Positions 32,587 to 41,767 of a stretch of DNA of 64,000 nt are shown here, in pieces (the first letter of the stretch is position 1; the number at the start of each line of letters is the position of its first letter). Position numbers and translations under genes: made by a program. The notes beneath the pieces are model-generated. The model was not told the DNA's origin. It saw only the letters and a list, made by a program, of their open reading frames with translations, and did not search any database. The stretch is taken from positions 41,721 through 105,720 of the forward strand of contig NZ_JAWMPX010000018.1 of NCBI RefSeq assembly GCF_033101155.1. The letters run 5' to 3'. This DNA comes from Tropicimonas sp033101155. Its GTDB lineage: Bacteria; Pseudomonadota; Alphaproteobacteria; Rhodobacterales; Rhodobacteraceae.

Positions 32587-33694
32587 ACGGCTGCGCGACG
32601 GTCGTCTGACGTTGCGCACGCCCGACGGCGAGACGTATCATTTCGGCAGTGTCGGCGAAGAAGCGGAGATGGAGATCCGCGACTGGTCGGCTGTAGCCGC
32701 GATTGCCGCACATGGGCAAGTCGGGCTCGGCGAGACCTATGTGCAAGGACTCTGGGACACACCTTCGGTCGAAGGTCTGGTGGCGATGGCGATGCGCAAC
32801 CGCGACGAGCTTGGCGCTTATGACCATGCCGGCGTGCTCAACCGGATGAAGTTCCGCATGGTCGACACCATTCTGCGATCCAACTCCCGTCGCGGAGCGC
32901 GGCGCAACATCAAGGCGCATTACGACGTCGGCAACGAGTTCTACCAGCTCTGGCTCGACGAAGGCATGACCTATTCCTCGGCGCTTTTCGACTCTGGGAC
33001 CAGCAGCCTCGCCGAAGGCCAACAGCGCAAGAACATGCGCGCCCTGTCACGGCTCTCGGACGGCGAGCAGGTGCTGGAGATCGGGTGCGGCTGGGGCGGT
33101 TTCGCCGAACAGGCCGCCGAGCAGGGACGCGATGTCTCCGCTGTCACCATCTCGCGCAACCAGCACAGCTTCGCCGAGGCGCGGCTGGATGGTCGCGCCG
33201 ACATCAAGCTCTGCGATTATCGCGACATCTCCGGCCGCTATGACAACATCGTTTCCATCGAGATGATCGAAGCCGTGGGCGAGCGCTACTGGCCGAGCTA
33301 TTTCGGCACTATCCAGCGCAGTCTTGCGGAAGGGGGTCGGGCACTTGTCCAGGCGATCACCGTTCCAGACAGCTTTTTCGAGACCTATCGCAACTCCTCG
33401 GATTTCATCCGGCAATATGTCTTTCCCGGTGGGATGCTGCTCTCGGACAAGATTATCTCCGAGCAGGCCCGCACTGCCGGCCTCGCGGTGCAGAACAGCT
33501 TCGCGTTTGGCCAGGATTACGCCCGGACCTGCCGGATCTGGGCCGAGCGGCTGCTGCATCAGAAGCGGCGCATCCACGCGCTCGGCCATGACGAGCCCTT
33601 CTTCCGCAATTGGCAGTATTACCTCGAGATCTGTGCGGCCTCCTTCGCGGTCGGTCATACGGACGTGGTCCAGGTCGAGCTGGCCCATGTTTAG
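32537..33694 (+). CDS. Cyclopropane-fatty-acid-synthase-like methyltransferase
   Basis: A 385 aa SAM-dependent enzyme of the Mycolic_acid_cyc_synt/CfaS family. Seen: VGLGETYVQGLWDTPSVEGLVAM (about 56-78), NIKAHYDVGNEFYQLWLDEGMTYSSALF (about 122-150), the SAM loop VLEIGCGWGGFAEQAAEQGRDV (about 178-199), and IEMIEAVGERYWPSYF, IFPGG-like YVFPGGML. It methylates unsaturated acyl chains of membrane phospholipids, giving cyclopropane or methylated products. In this gene neighbourhood it could take part in methyl or furan fatty acid formation. ATG lies inside the previous gene with GGAGG 9 nt before it, so translation is coupled. Confidence 0.9.
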   Translation: MNLTSKALKTEFLSSCERLRDGRLTLRTPDGETYHFGSVGEEAEMEIRDWSAVAAIAAHGQVGLGETYVQGLWDTPSVEGLVAMAMRNRDELGAYDHAGVLNRMKFRMVDTILRSNSRRGARRNIKAHYDVGNEFYQLWLDEGMTYSSALFDSGTSSLAEGQQRKNMRALSRLSDGEQVLEIGCGWGGFAEQAAEQGRDVSAVTISRNQHSFAEARLDGRADIKLCDYRDISGRYDNIVSIEMIEAVGERYWPSYFGTIQRSLAEGGRALVQAITVPDSFFETYRNSSDFIRQYVFPGGMLLSDKIISEQARTAGLAVQNSFAFGQDYARTCRIWAERLLHQKRRIHALGHDEPFFRNWQYYLEICAASFAVGHTDVVQVELAHV

Positions 33695-34181
33695 GATTTT
33701 CGCATCTGCCGCCCTTCTGGCCGTGTCCCTGCTAGCTCTGCCTGTGCCCGCACAGGCCGCCTTTGCCGGTGCCAGCGAGCGCGGAAGCGCCACCTATCGG
33801 CATCTGGGCATACCGATCTACGAGGCGCGGCTTTTTACGAAAGGCGGCGCGGCGCTGGACTGGAACGAGGATTTTGCTCTGGAGCTGCGCTACCTGCGCA
33901 GTTTTACCCAATATGACCTTGTCGAGAGTACAATGCGCGAACTTGACCGCACCGGCGGCCCGCTGCCGGTGCGCGGAAAGCTGGATGCCTGTTTCAAGGA
34001 TGTCCGCAAGAGCGACCGCTTCCTTGCCGTGACCGACGGGCCGAACCGGCTTTACTTCAGCCTCAACGGCGCGCGGACCTGCACCCTGTCACACGCGCAG
34101 ATCACGCCGCGCTTCATGGGGATTTTCCTCGGTGAGAACAGCCGCTCGGCCCGGTTCACGCGAAAGCTGCGCGGGCAATGA
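33687..34181 (+). CDS. Chalcone-isomerase-like exported protein
   Basis: A 164 aa protein with a signal peptide (MFRIFASAALLAVSLLALPVPAQA). The mature part reads GSATYRHLGIPIYEARLFTKGG, ALELRYLRSFTQYDLVESTMRELDR and SDRFLAVTDGPNRLYFSLNG, like the periplasmic chalcone-isomerase-like domain of proteobacteria. These are not flavonoid enzymes; the fold can bind fatty acids. Its ATG overlaps the end of the CFA-type gene by 8 bp, and its stop overlaps the MFS gene (ATGA). A lipid-binding role within the cluster is inference. Confidence 0.82.
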   Translation: MFRIFASAALLAVSLLALPVPAQAAFAGASERGSATYRHLGIPIYEARLFTKGGAALDWNEDFALELRYLRSFTQYDLVESTMRELDRTGGPLPVRGKLDACFKDVRKSDRFLAVTDGPNRLYFSLNGARTCTLSHAQITPRFMGIFLGENSRSARFTRKLRGQ

Positions 34182-35443
34182 CCGACGCGGCGCAGGCAGA
34201 TCCGGCGCAGTCCCTGCGTCGCTACCCGCGGGTGAGCCTCTATGCGCTCATGCTCGCGGCGGCGGGGATTCCGCTCTATATCCATCTGCCGCGCTTCGCC
34301 TCCGTTCATCTCGACATTGGCCTGGCCACGATCGGGACGTTGCTGCTTGCGATCCGCCTTGTCGACCTCGTGCAGGATCCCGCCATCGGTTGGGCCATCG
34401 ACCGTTGGCCGACTGCGCAGCCTGCCTTCGCGATGACCGCCGCCGCCGGGCTTGCGGTCGGCTTTCCGCTGCTCTTCACGCTGGAACCCGGCGGCGCAGT
34501 GGTCTGGCGCCTGCTCGCGGTACTGGTCCTTCTCTTCTCCGCCTACAGCCTCGGCATGATCCTGCTCTATGGCCGAAGTTCCACGCTGGCCGAAAGCGCC
34601 GAACCACGCGCTTTGCTGACGCTCTCGGCGTGGCGCGAGGCGGGTATGCTGGCCGGCGTGGTGCTGGCCGCAATGGCGCCCGCGCTTCTGGCCGGCCAGG
34701 GAGGCGAAACGGGAGGCTATCGCGCCTTCGGGCTTCTGCTGGGTGGTGTTGCCTGTCTTGTCGCCGCTCTGACCCTGCCAATGTGGCGCCGTCCGGTATG
34801 GCCCGGCCAGGGGCTGACGCTGGACGGCCTCCGGCAAGCCGGCGCACTGCGCCTTCTGGCTCTGGCGTTGGTGAACTCTCTCCCGGTTGCGATCACATCG
34901 ACGCTCTTCCTGTTCTTCGTCGAGGATAAGCTGCAACTGCCCGGCATGGCCGGCCCGTTCCTGATCCTCTTCTTCCTCTGTGCCGGGCTGAGCGTTCCCG
35001 GCTGGGCGCGGTTGAGCCAGCGGATCGGCCCACGCGCCGTGCTGCTGCTTGCCATGCCGCTGGCCATTCTCGGCTTCGTCGGCGCTGGCTTTCTTGCCCC
35101 TAGTCAAGGCGCAGCCTTCGCCGCGATCTGCATAGTTTCAGGCGCAGCCCTCGGCGCCGACATGGTGGTGCTGCCGGCGATGTTCTCCATCGCGCTGACC
35201 CGCGCCGGGCTCAACGCCTCCGCCGCCTTCGGCATCTGGTCCTTCGCTGGCAAGCTCGGGCTCGCCCTGGCTGCCTTTCTCGTCCTGCCGGCCCTCCAGT
35301 CCAGCGGCTTCGCGCCCGGACAAGAGAACCCGCCCGTCGCTCTCCAGGCGTTGACGATTGCCTATGCTGTCGTCCCCTGCCTTCTGAAACTGCTCGCCAT
35401 GGCCGTCGTCCTGGCGCTCCCAACCGAGGACTCTCCCCAATGA
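34178..35443 (+). CDS. MFS transporter (GPH/MelB-like)
   Basis: A 421 aa carrier with about 12 hydrophobic segments. The N-terminal signature VSLYALMLAAAGIPLYIHLPRFASVHLDIGLATIGTLLLAIRLVDLVQDPAIGWAIDRWP places it in the MFS_2 group (glycoside-pentoside-hexuronide:cation symporters and lipid-type relatives), with the D-x-x-x-D-P-x-x-G motif. It sits between chalcone-isomerase-like and DUF3833 genes with 4 bp overlaps on both sides. A lipid or lipid-derivative cargo is plausible from context only. Confidence 0.87.
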   Translation: MTDAAQADPAQSLRRYPRVSLYALMLAAAGIPLYIHLPRFASVHLDIGLATIGTLLLAIRLVDLVQDPAIGWAIDRWPTAQPAFAMTAAAGLAVGFPLLFTLEPGGAVVWRLLAVLVLLFSAYSLGMILLYGRSSTLAESAEPRALLTLSAWREAGMLAGVVLAAMAPALLAGQGGETGGYRAFGLLLGGVACLVAALTLPMWRRPVWPGQGLTLDGLRQAGALRLLALALVNSLPVAITSTLFLFFVEDKLQLPGMAGPFLILFFLCAGLSVPGWARLSQRIGPRAVLLLAMPLAILGFVGAGFLAPSQGAAFAAICIVSGAALGADMVVLPAMFSIALTRAGLNASAAFGIWSFAGKLGLALAAFLVLPALQSSGFAPGQENPPVALQALTIAYAVVPCLLKLLAMAVVLALPTEDSPQ

Positions 35444-36024
35444 AGATCACGGCCCTCCTGATCCTTCTCCTCCTAGCGCTGACCATCGTCTCGGCGCGAT
35501 CCCTGCTGCTGAGCTTTCGCGCCCAACGGCCGGCAGATTACGCGGCCACCTCGCCGGAATTCGACATCCGTCAGGTGTTGAATGGCCCGATAGACTCCGA
35601 AGGGCTGATCTATGGTCCCAATGGCCGAATGACGAACAGCTTTATTGCCCGGATGCAGGGCGACTGGGACGGAGACACCGGCACGCTGAGCGAGGATTTC
35701 ACCTATTCCAACGGCAATAGGATGCAGCGCAAATGGTATCTCACACTGGGGCCGGACAATACGTTCACCGCCACGGCGGACGATCTCGAAGGCGAGGGTC
35801 ATGGCGTGATCTCCGGCTCGACCGTGATGATGCGTTACCGGATCCGGCTACCCGAGGAGGCAGGCGGACATGTGCTGAACGTGACCGACTGGCTCTATCT
35901 CATGCAGGACGGCTCGATCATGAACCGCTCCGAGATGCGGAAATTCGGCATCAAGGTCGCCGAGTTGGTCGCCACGATGCGTCCGGCGCCGACCGAAGCG
36001 CAGCAATCCATCGCGGCCCAATAG
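35440..36024 (+). CDS. DUF3833 family protein (first copy)
   Basis: A 194 aa protein with an N-terminal membrane segment (LLILLLLALTIVSARSLLLSF), then the DUF3833 body: FDIRQVLNGPIDSEGLIYGPNGRMTNSFIARMQGDWDG, LSEDFTYSNGNRMQRKWYL and VTDWLYLMQDGSIMNRSEMRKFGIKVAELVATM. It lacks a lipobox Cys, so it is probably an uncleaved or membrane-anchored periplasmic protein. Overlaps the MFS gene by 4 bp. Function unknown; DUF3833 recurs in RpoE-ChrR/CFA clusters. Confidence 0.82.
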   Translation: MKITALLILLLLALTIVSARSLLLSFRAQRPADYAATSPEFDIRQVLNGPIDSEGLIYGPNGRMTNSFIARMQGDWDGDTGTLSEDFTYSNGNRMQRKWYLTLGPDNTFTATADDLEGEGHGVISGSTVMMRYRIRLPEEAGGHVLNVTDWLYLMQDGSIMNRSEMRKFGIKVAELVATMRPAPTEAQQSIAAQ

Positions 36025-36033
36025 GAGCAGGTC

Positions 36034-36576
36034 ATGAAACGCGCACTCATCGGAACCTTGTTCGCCGGTCTCCTGCTCCTAGGCCTGTCAGGCTGTTCCG
36101 GCCGTCCCGGACCGGACGACCCGGTACTCTCGGATCGGAAACTCAATCTCGAGGAGTTCTTCGAAGGCCGGACGGTGGCCTATGGCCAGTTCCAGGATCG
36201 GTTCGGAACCGTCCAGCGGCGTTTCACGGTTGAGATCGACGGAACGTGGAACGGAAGCACCCTGCGGCTCGTGGAGGACTTTGTTTATGATGACGGGGAA
36301 ACCGAGCAGCGGATCTGGACGCTGACCAAGACGGGCGAAGACAGCTGGACCGGCACCGCGCCCGGGGTGCTCGGGAAAGCAACCGGCGTTGAACGTGGCG
36401 ACAGTTTCAACTGGGTCTACCGGATCGATCTCCCGGTGCGAAAGGGAACGATGCGGGTCGATTTCGACGACTGGATGTGGCTCATGGCGGATGGCCGCGT
36501 TCTCAACCGCGCCTATGTCAGCCGTTTTGGGGTTGCACTCGGCGAGGCCATCATCACCTTCGAAAAGGACAACTGA
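36034..36576 (+). CDS. DUF3833 family lipoprotein (second copy)
   Basis: A 180 aa paralogue of the preceding gene. It has a lipoprotein signal (MKRALIGTLFAGLLLLGLSGC) with a lipobox ending in Cys21, so it is predicted to be lipidated. The body repeats the pattern LNLEEFFEGRTVAYGQFQDRFGTVQRRFTVEIDGTW, LVEDFVYDDGETEQRIWTL, DDWMWLMADGRVLNRAYVSRFGVALGEAIITF. Nine bp separate it from the first copy. A tandem of one anchored and one lipidated DUF3833 suggests division of labour between the two membranes. Confidence 0.82.
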   Translation: MKRALIGTLFAGLLLLGLSGCSGRPGPDDPVLSDRKLNLEEFFEGRTVAYGQFQDRFGTVQRRFTVEIDGTWNGSTLRLVEDFVYDDGETEQRIWTLTKTGEDSWTGTAPGVLGKATGVERGDSFNWVYRIDLPVRKGTMRVDFDDWMWLMADGRVLNRAYVSRFGVALGEAIITFEKDN

Positions 36577-36591
36577 CGGCCGTCTGAGTAA

Positions 36592-36621
36592 CCCGGCGAG
36601 GGCAGGAAGGTCCTCGCGGGG
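36592..36621 (+). terminator. GC-rich hairpin after the DUF3833 pair
   Basis: CCCGGCGAGG (36592-36601) pairs imperfectly with CCTCGCGGGG (36612-36621), 15 bp after the stop codon. There is no T run, so termination may be weak or factor-dependent. Confidence 0.4.
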
Positions 36622-36739
36622 AATGTAGACGAGGGAGGCACAGCCGCACCGTCATGCATATCAATGGTTTTAGTTTGAACGGTTATTCACTTCCTTGTTG
36701 TAGGGTTCACCCGGAGACCCGGAGAAACTTGCCCAAAAC

Positions 36740-39208
36740 ATGGATGCTGACCGCGTGCGCTATCTTCCATCCCTTGTCGTGGCCGTCATTCTTTTCGTGG
36801 CGATGTTTGTCTTCGACGGCATTCAGAAACGACGCCTGGAAGACCAGCGACGAGATAAGGCGGCCGACCTTTTGCAACAGGTCCAAGTCGCCATAAATGA
36901 CAGTTTTTCCCGATCCCATCGGAGCACACGCGATCTGGCGATTGCCATTGGGGGAGGCTTCGACATTGATCAGGAAGCGTTTGACGCCCTCGCCCGCAAG
37001 ACGTTCCACGAGCCGCTGCGGTTGATCCGTGCAGAAATGGCCCCGGGATTCACGACCCGCTTCGTCTACCCGCTGGAAGGGAACGAGAGCCGCATTGGGA
37101 GGCCCGCAATCGGCGATCTGGCGGAAAGAGGACCGGCCCTTACCGATGAACTTGCGCGTGGATTGCCGCCGGTAGGCGACCTGCGCGTGATAGACGGAGA
37201 AATCGCCGAGCTGGATGTGCGCTTCGCAGTTCGGGACGTGGACGGGGTCGAGATCGTGACGCGCGGCATGGTAGGCGCCGTGGTCCGGTTCGACATTATG
37301 CCCCGGGAACTGCGCAGCGGAGACCTGATGTCGGAGTTCGATTTCCTGTTCCTCACGAGGTTGCAGGCGGAGCCAATGCCAGAACTGCCCGCAGAATGGC
37401 GTCAGGAAGGCGACATGGCGCCCATCCGAACCGATCTGCACTACCCGGTCGGCGAGTTCCTGCTCCATATCCGCCCGCTTGACGGATGGCGGCCCTCTTT
37501 CGACGAAATGGCCGTTCCCAGGCTACGAACGCTTGGCCTTGGTGTCCTGCTTTTCGTTCCGGTCCTGCTGGCCAACTGGTTCGCGATCTCGGGCCAGGCG
37601 ACCCGAAGCCGGCTCCTGGCCACTGAAACCAAGTTGAGCGCACTGGTGAACAACCTGCCCGGAGCTGCGTTCGTCTATTCCAGACCTGCCGGAATAGACC
37701 GCCCCGGCCCGGAAGACCGTGTGACATTTCTGAATCAGGATTCCTGTCAAGACCTCTGGGGGGTGGATGCGCGTGTCGCCGAGAGCGATGCGCTCGCACT
37801 CTGGAACCGCGCCGTCAACAAGGAACGAAGCGAAGCCTTCACCCGACATCTCGTCACTGCCACGCGAGAGATGCGCCCCTGGACCCATACCTGGCAGATC
37901 CGAACCCCGGAGGGCGTCGAGAAATGGCTGACAGGGCGGGGCCACCCGGTTCCCATGGAAAATGGAATGGTCAGCTGGTTCTGTATGGTTTTCGACGTCT
38001 CGGAGGAGGTGGCCCGCGAGGCTGAACTCGAAAAGCAGCGGGATCTGGCGTTCAAGGCCCAGAAAAACGAAAGCATCGGTCATCTGACGGGCGGCATGGC
38101 GCATGACTTCAACAACCTTCTCGCCGTCATCATGGGCAGTCTCGAACTGCTGGCAGAGGAGGAAAACAGCCCGGGGACGTCGAGACTGATTCGGTCCGCG
38201 CTGGATGCAACCGAGCGCGGCGCGGATCTGACCCGCAATATGCTCGCCTTTGCCCGCCGGGCACGGCTTGCACCGGAAAGGCTCGATCTCAACGACGTCC
38301 TGCGCGACGCCAACAGCTGGATGGGGCGCACACTGCCCGACTCCATTACCGTGGAAACGTCTTTACTATCCGGCCTGTGGAAAGTGTCCGCTGATCGGGG
38401 GGCGACCGAAAGCGCGTTGCTGAACCTCATCCTGAATGCACGCGATGCGATGAATGGCCATGGCCGCCTGACCCTGACAACGAAGAATATCCATATCGAC
38501 GCGGACTCTGCCGGAGAAGGTGGCGAGGAACTGGCTCCCGGCCGCTATGTCCAACTCGCGGTGACGGATACCGGGCACGGGATTCCAAAGGATCTTAGGG
38601 ACAAGATCTTCGAACCCTTCTTCACGACAAAGGAGACCGGGCGCGGAACCGGTCTGGGATTGTCGATGGTCGTGGGGTTCATGCGGCAAAGTGGCGGCAC
38701 GGTTCGGATCCGGTCCTCGCAGGAAGAAGGCACCACGATTGCACTGTTTTTTCCGGCCGCTACGGATCAAAAGAACCTGCTGAAGAGCAGTCGCCCCGAC
38801 ACCTCGCTACAGGGAGGTACGGGCGCAAAAATCCTTCTCACGGAGGATGAACCGGGAGTTCGGGACGTTCTGGAGGCGATTTTGGAACGTGCCGGCCATA
38901 TCGTGACGCAGGCACGGTCCGGAGATCACGCGCTCTCGATCTTCCACTCGGATCCTGGATTCGACCTTCTTGTGACGGACATCGTCATGCCCGGAACACT
39001 GCAAGGTACGGATCTTGTCAAGGCGCTCCGGGAGATCCGCACTGAACTCCCGGTTATCTTCATGTCGGGTTATACAGATCAAGCGACAGCGCATGGTATG
39101 AGCCTCTGTGGTGAAGACATACACCTCATGAAGCCAGTACATCGCTCAAAGCTCCTCGAGGCCGTCATCACGGTTCTCGACCGCACGGCGAAAGATGCTG
39201 ACGGCTGA
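36740..39208 (+). CDS. Hybrid sensor histidine kinase with C-terminal receiver domain
   Basis: An 822 aa membrane sensor. An N-terminal helix (LPSLVVAVILFVAMFVF) and a second near residues 262-282 enclose a CHASE-like periplasmic domain (about 35-250). A PAS-like region follows (about 295-420). The HisKA domain carries the phospho-acceptor His in IGHLTGGMAHDFNNLLAVIMG (near 454). The HATPase has N box NLILNARDAM, G1 DTGHGIPKDL and G2 GRGTGLGLSM. The C-terminal receiver (ILLTEDEPGVRDVLEAIL) has its phospho-Asp in LLVTDIVMPG (near 747). No separate response regulator or DNA-binding output is encoded beside it, so phosphorelay to a distant partner is likely. The signal is unknown; the adjacent alginate lyase is a possible target. 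Confidence 0.9.
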   Translation: MDADRVRYLPSLVVAVILFVAMFVFDGIQKRRLEDQRRDKAADLLQQVQVAINDSFSRSHRSTRDLAIAIGGGFDIDQEAFDALARKTFHEPLRLIRAEMAPGFTTRFVYPLEGNESRIGRPAIGDLAERGPALTDELARGLPPVGDLRVIDGEIAELDVRFAVRDVDGVEIVTRGMVGAVVRFDIMPRELRSGDLMSEFDFLFLTRLQAEPMPELPAEWRQEGDMAPIRTDLHYPVGEFLLHIRPLDGWRPSFDEMAVPRLRTLGLGVLLFVPVLLANWFAISGQATRSRLLATETKLSALVNNLPGAAFVYSRPAGIDRPGPEDRVTFLNQDSCQDLWGVDARVAESDALALWNRAVNKERSEAFTRHLVTATREMRPWTHTWQIRTPEGVEKWLTGRGHPVPMENGMVSWFCMVFDVSEEVAREAELEKQRDLAFKAQKNESIGHLTGGMAHDFNNLLAVIMGSLELLAEEENSPGTSRLIRSALDATERGADLTRNMLAFARRARLAPERLDLNDVLRDANSWMGRTLPDSITVETSLLSGLWKVSADRGATESALLNLILNARDAMNGHGRLTLTTKNIHIDADSAGEGGEELAPGRYVQLAVTDTGHGIPKDLRDKIFEPFFTTKETGRGTGLGLSMVVGFMRQSGGTVRIRSSQEEGTTIALFFPAATDQKNLLKSSRPDTSLQGGTGAKILLTEDEPGVRDVLEAILERAGHIVTQARSGDHALSIFHSDPGFDLLVTDIVMPGTLQGTDLVKALREIRTELPVIFMSGYTDQATAHGMSLCGEDIHLMKPVHRSKLLEAVITVLDRTAKDADG

Positions 39209-39402
39209 AACCAGGGGCTACGACACGGCTGCGCCGCCTACTCGCATTTTGTCTCAAGGGAAGACTTGAAGATTACCCGGCCGATCTTCCGGATCGGTCG
39301 AACGTCCCGTCACGGAAGTGGGTAAAAATATGGAAATTCGACTGAGTTTGGGATAACAAATGTTTACAAATGCTGCGAAGCTTTGCTCAAGGGAGGAAAA
39401 AC

Positions 39403-41670
39403 GTGAGGAAAAGCAAATGGATCGTCATGGGCGTATGCGTCGCTTCCGTGATCGGCTCTCAGGCCATGGCCAATGCTGCCTGTGATGCCGACGAGAGCCT
39501 GACCATCGTCTCCGCGACCGATGACGGGCTTTATGAAGAGACTCACGGTCCGGAAAACACCATCGACGGCGATTTCCAATCGGATTCGCGCTGGTCGAAC
39601 CAGGGTCAGGGGGAACCGAAACCCCTCCTCTTGGATCTCGGCGCGCCGCAGACCCTGAAGTCTCTCTCCGTCGCCTGGCACAAAGGGGACAGCCGCAAGT
39701 CCGCGTTCTCCATCGAAACGTCAGTGGATGGAACCGGGTTCACGGAGATCGTGCCCGCAGGTCAATCCGGTGGCACAACACTTGAACTGGAGGCCTACAC
39801 GTTCGAGCCCACGGAGGCTCAATTCATTCGCATCATCGCCAATGGCAATGAGAGCAATGACTGGAACAGCATCGTCGAAGTTGTTGCCACCGGTTGCGGC
39901 GTGCCGGTCGAGATGCCGGATCAGCCGGTCCTGACAGAGCGCAAGGGTACGGGCCTCTTCGGACTCGACCCGGAAAAGACGCCGGGCGAGAATTTCGACC
40001 TGCTGGGCTGGTACGTCACCACGCCAGCCGATGACGATGGCGACGGCAAGTCCGACAGCGTCTACGAGGCAGAGCTGGCCGCAGGCTGGACTGACCCGCG
40101 CTTCTTTTACACCGACCCCGCCACCGGCGGCATGGTGTTCCGCGTGACCCCGGCCGGTGCCAAGACCTCCAAGAACACGAGCTACACCCGCACCGAGCTG
40201 CGCGGCATGTTGCGGCGGGGCGATTACGCGATCCAGACCCGCGTCGATGGCGGCTACCCGAACAAGAATAACTGGGTGTTTTCCTCCGCCCCGCTCTCCG
40301 CGCAAACGGCAGCCGCCGGTGTCGACGGCAAGATGACGGCGACGCTCTCGGTCAACCAGGTCACGCGCCAGGGCAAGGCCTACCAGGTCGGCCGCGTCGT
40401 GATCGGACAGATCCACGCCAAGAATGACGAACCGATCCGGCTCTATTACCGCAAGCTGCCGCAGAACAAGTTCGGCTCGCTCTATTTCGCGCATGACCCC
40501 GAGATCGGCAAGGAAGTCTGGGTCGACGTGATCGGCAGCCGCGGCGACCGGATCGACAACCCCGATGACGGCATCGCGCTGGACGAGATCTTCTCCTACG
40601 AGATCGAGGTCAAGGGCGAGCCGGAGGGCGACCAGATCATCCCGATGTTGCACCTCAAGATCATCCGCGACGATGGCAGCGAGGTTATGGCCGAACCATT
40701 CGATATGCGCGACAGCGGCTTCTCCGTCGAGGACGAGTTCATGTTCTTCAAGGCGGGCGCCTATTCGGGCAACAATACCAGCCCCGAACCGGAGACGGAT
40801 TTCGACCGTGTGATCTTCTACAAGCTTGACGCCACGCATGACCCGGCCCCGACTGATGGCCCGGCGCTGGAGATGAAGGCAAACGCTGCGCCTGTCGAGA
40901 TCGCCCCTGCTGTGCCGGGCGTGATCTTCGAGGATGACTTCGCCGATGGCAGCCGCGATGCCGGTGGCGCGAGTGACGCCAACTGGTGGACAACCAGCTC
41001 CAGCAGCGCCATCGAGATCGCCCCGGGCGCGCTCGGGCTGGTCTCCGGCGGCTCCGGTCGCGGCATCCGCACGACCTTCGCCCCGCAGGCGCTCGCCGAC
41101 GGCCAGACCCTCGTGGCGAGCTTCGACTTCACCACGCCGGAGTCGATCGGCACGGATCGCGATTCCGCCTTCCGCGTCGGGCTCTACGACAAGCTGGGCC
41201 GGGCCGAACTGGAAGGCGATCTCTCCGCCTCCTCGAAATCGCCCAACCCGCTTTATGACGGGCTGCCGGGCTACATGATCGATTTCGATATCGGACTCGG
41301 CAACCCGGACGCCGCGAATATCGATGTGCGCAAGCACAAGGACGACACTCATGGCCGCCTGCTCGGAACCACCAAGGGCTATGAGCGTCTTGGCGGCGGT
41401 GGCGCGCCTTACCAGTTCGAGCCTGGCACGAGCTATACCGGCACGATGGCGGTGAAGAAACTGGCCAATGGACTCGAAATCTCGGGCTCACTGACCAAGG
41501 ATGGCACGGTCCTCACCGAGTTCTCCCAGCTCGACGAGGGCAGCGATGTCAATAATTTCGGCATGCTGGCCTTCCACGTGAACAGCAAGACCTTCGGGAC
41601 CTCCAAGAAGAAGGACACGCCGGATAACGGTCTGGACTTCTCCAGCGTAAGTGTCGAAATCCTGCCCTGA
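39403..41670 (+). CDS. Secreted polysaccharide lyase family 7 (alginate lyase) with discoidin-like domain
   Basis: Breaks alginate by beta-elimination outside the cell. A signal peptide (VRKSKWIVMGVCVASVIGSQAMANA) leads to an F5/8-type-C-like domain (about 30-160; PENTIDGDFQSDSRWSNQG, PLLLDLGAPQTLKSLSVAW), a likely carbohydrate-binding module. The PL7 domain (about 175-475) has the catalytic motifs YTRTELRGM (near 262), VVIGQIHAKND (near 335) and MFFKAGAYSGNN (near 448), which contribute the Arg, Gln/His and Lys/Tyr active-site residues. A C-terminal jelly-roll-like module (about 500-755) follows. The start is GTG at 39403 with GGGAGG 7 nt upstream; an ATG at 39370 lacks one. It ends in a strong terminator. 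Confidence 0.88.
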   Translation: MRKSKWIVMGVCVASVIGSQAMANAACDADESLTIVSATDDGLYEETHGPENTIDGDFQSDSRWSNQGQGEPKPLLLDLGAPQTLKSLSVAWHKGDSRKSAFSIETSVDGTGFTEIVPAGQSGGTTLELEAYTFEPTEAQFIRIIANGNESNDWNSIVEVVATGCGVPVEMPDQPVLTERKGTGLFGLDPEKTPGENFDLLGWYVTTPADDDGDGKSDSVYEAELAAGWTDPRFFYTDPATGGMVFRVTPAGAKTSKNTSYTRTELRGMLRRGDYAIQTRVDGGYPNKNNWVFSSAPLSAQTAAAGVDGKMTATLSVNQVTRQGKAYQVGRVVIGQIHAKNDEPIRLYYRKLPQNKFGSLYFAHDPEIGKEVWVDVIGSRGDRIDNPDDGIALDEIFSYEIEVKGEPEGDQIIPMLHLKIIRDDGSEVMAEPFDMRDSGFSVEDEFMFFKAGAYSGNNTSPEPETDFDRVIFYKLDATHDPAPTDGPALEMKANAAPVEIAPAVPGVIFEDDFADGSRDAGGASDANWWTTSSSSAIEIAPGALGLVSGGSGRGIRTTFAPQALADGQTLVASFDFTTPESIGTDRDSAFRVGLYDKLGRAELEGDLSASSKSPNPLYDGLPGYMIDFDIGLGNPDAANIDVRKHKDDTHGRLLGTTKGYERLGGGGAPYQFEPGTSYTGTMAVKKLANGLEISGSLTKDGTVLTEFSQLDEGSDVNNFGMLAFHVNSKTFGTSKKKDTPDNGLDFSSVSVEILP

Positions 41671-41709
41671 CGGCATCCGCCAGCCGGGCGGGCTGCCCAG
41701 ACAAAACGA

Positions 41710-41743
41710 GGCCCGGAACGGTTCCCACCGTTTCGGGCCTTTT
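41710..41743 (+). terminator. Rho-independent terminator of the alginate lyase gene
   Basis: GGCCCGGAACGGT (41710-41722) pairs with ACCGTTTCGGGCC (41727-41739), with one mismatch, and is followed by TTTT. It lies 40 bp after the lyase stop codon. A near-identical structure read on the minus strand would lack the T run. Confidence 0.85.
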
Positions 41744-41767
41744 CTCGTTCCGAAGCAGGACGCAAGG

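Noticed and set aside
39721..41352. 543-codon open frame antisense to the alginate lyase
   Set aside because: Composition is typical of an antisense shadow in high-GC DNA (Val/Asp/Arg/Gly rich, no domain), while the plus strand encodes a clear PL7 enzyme.
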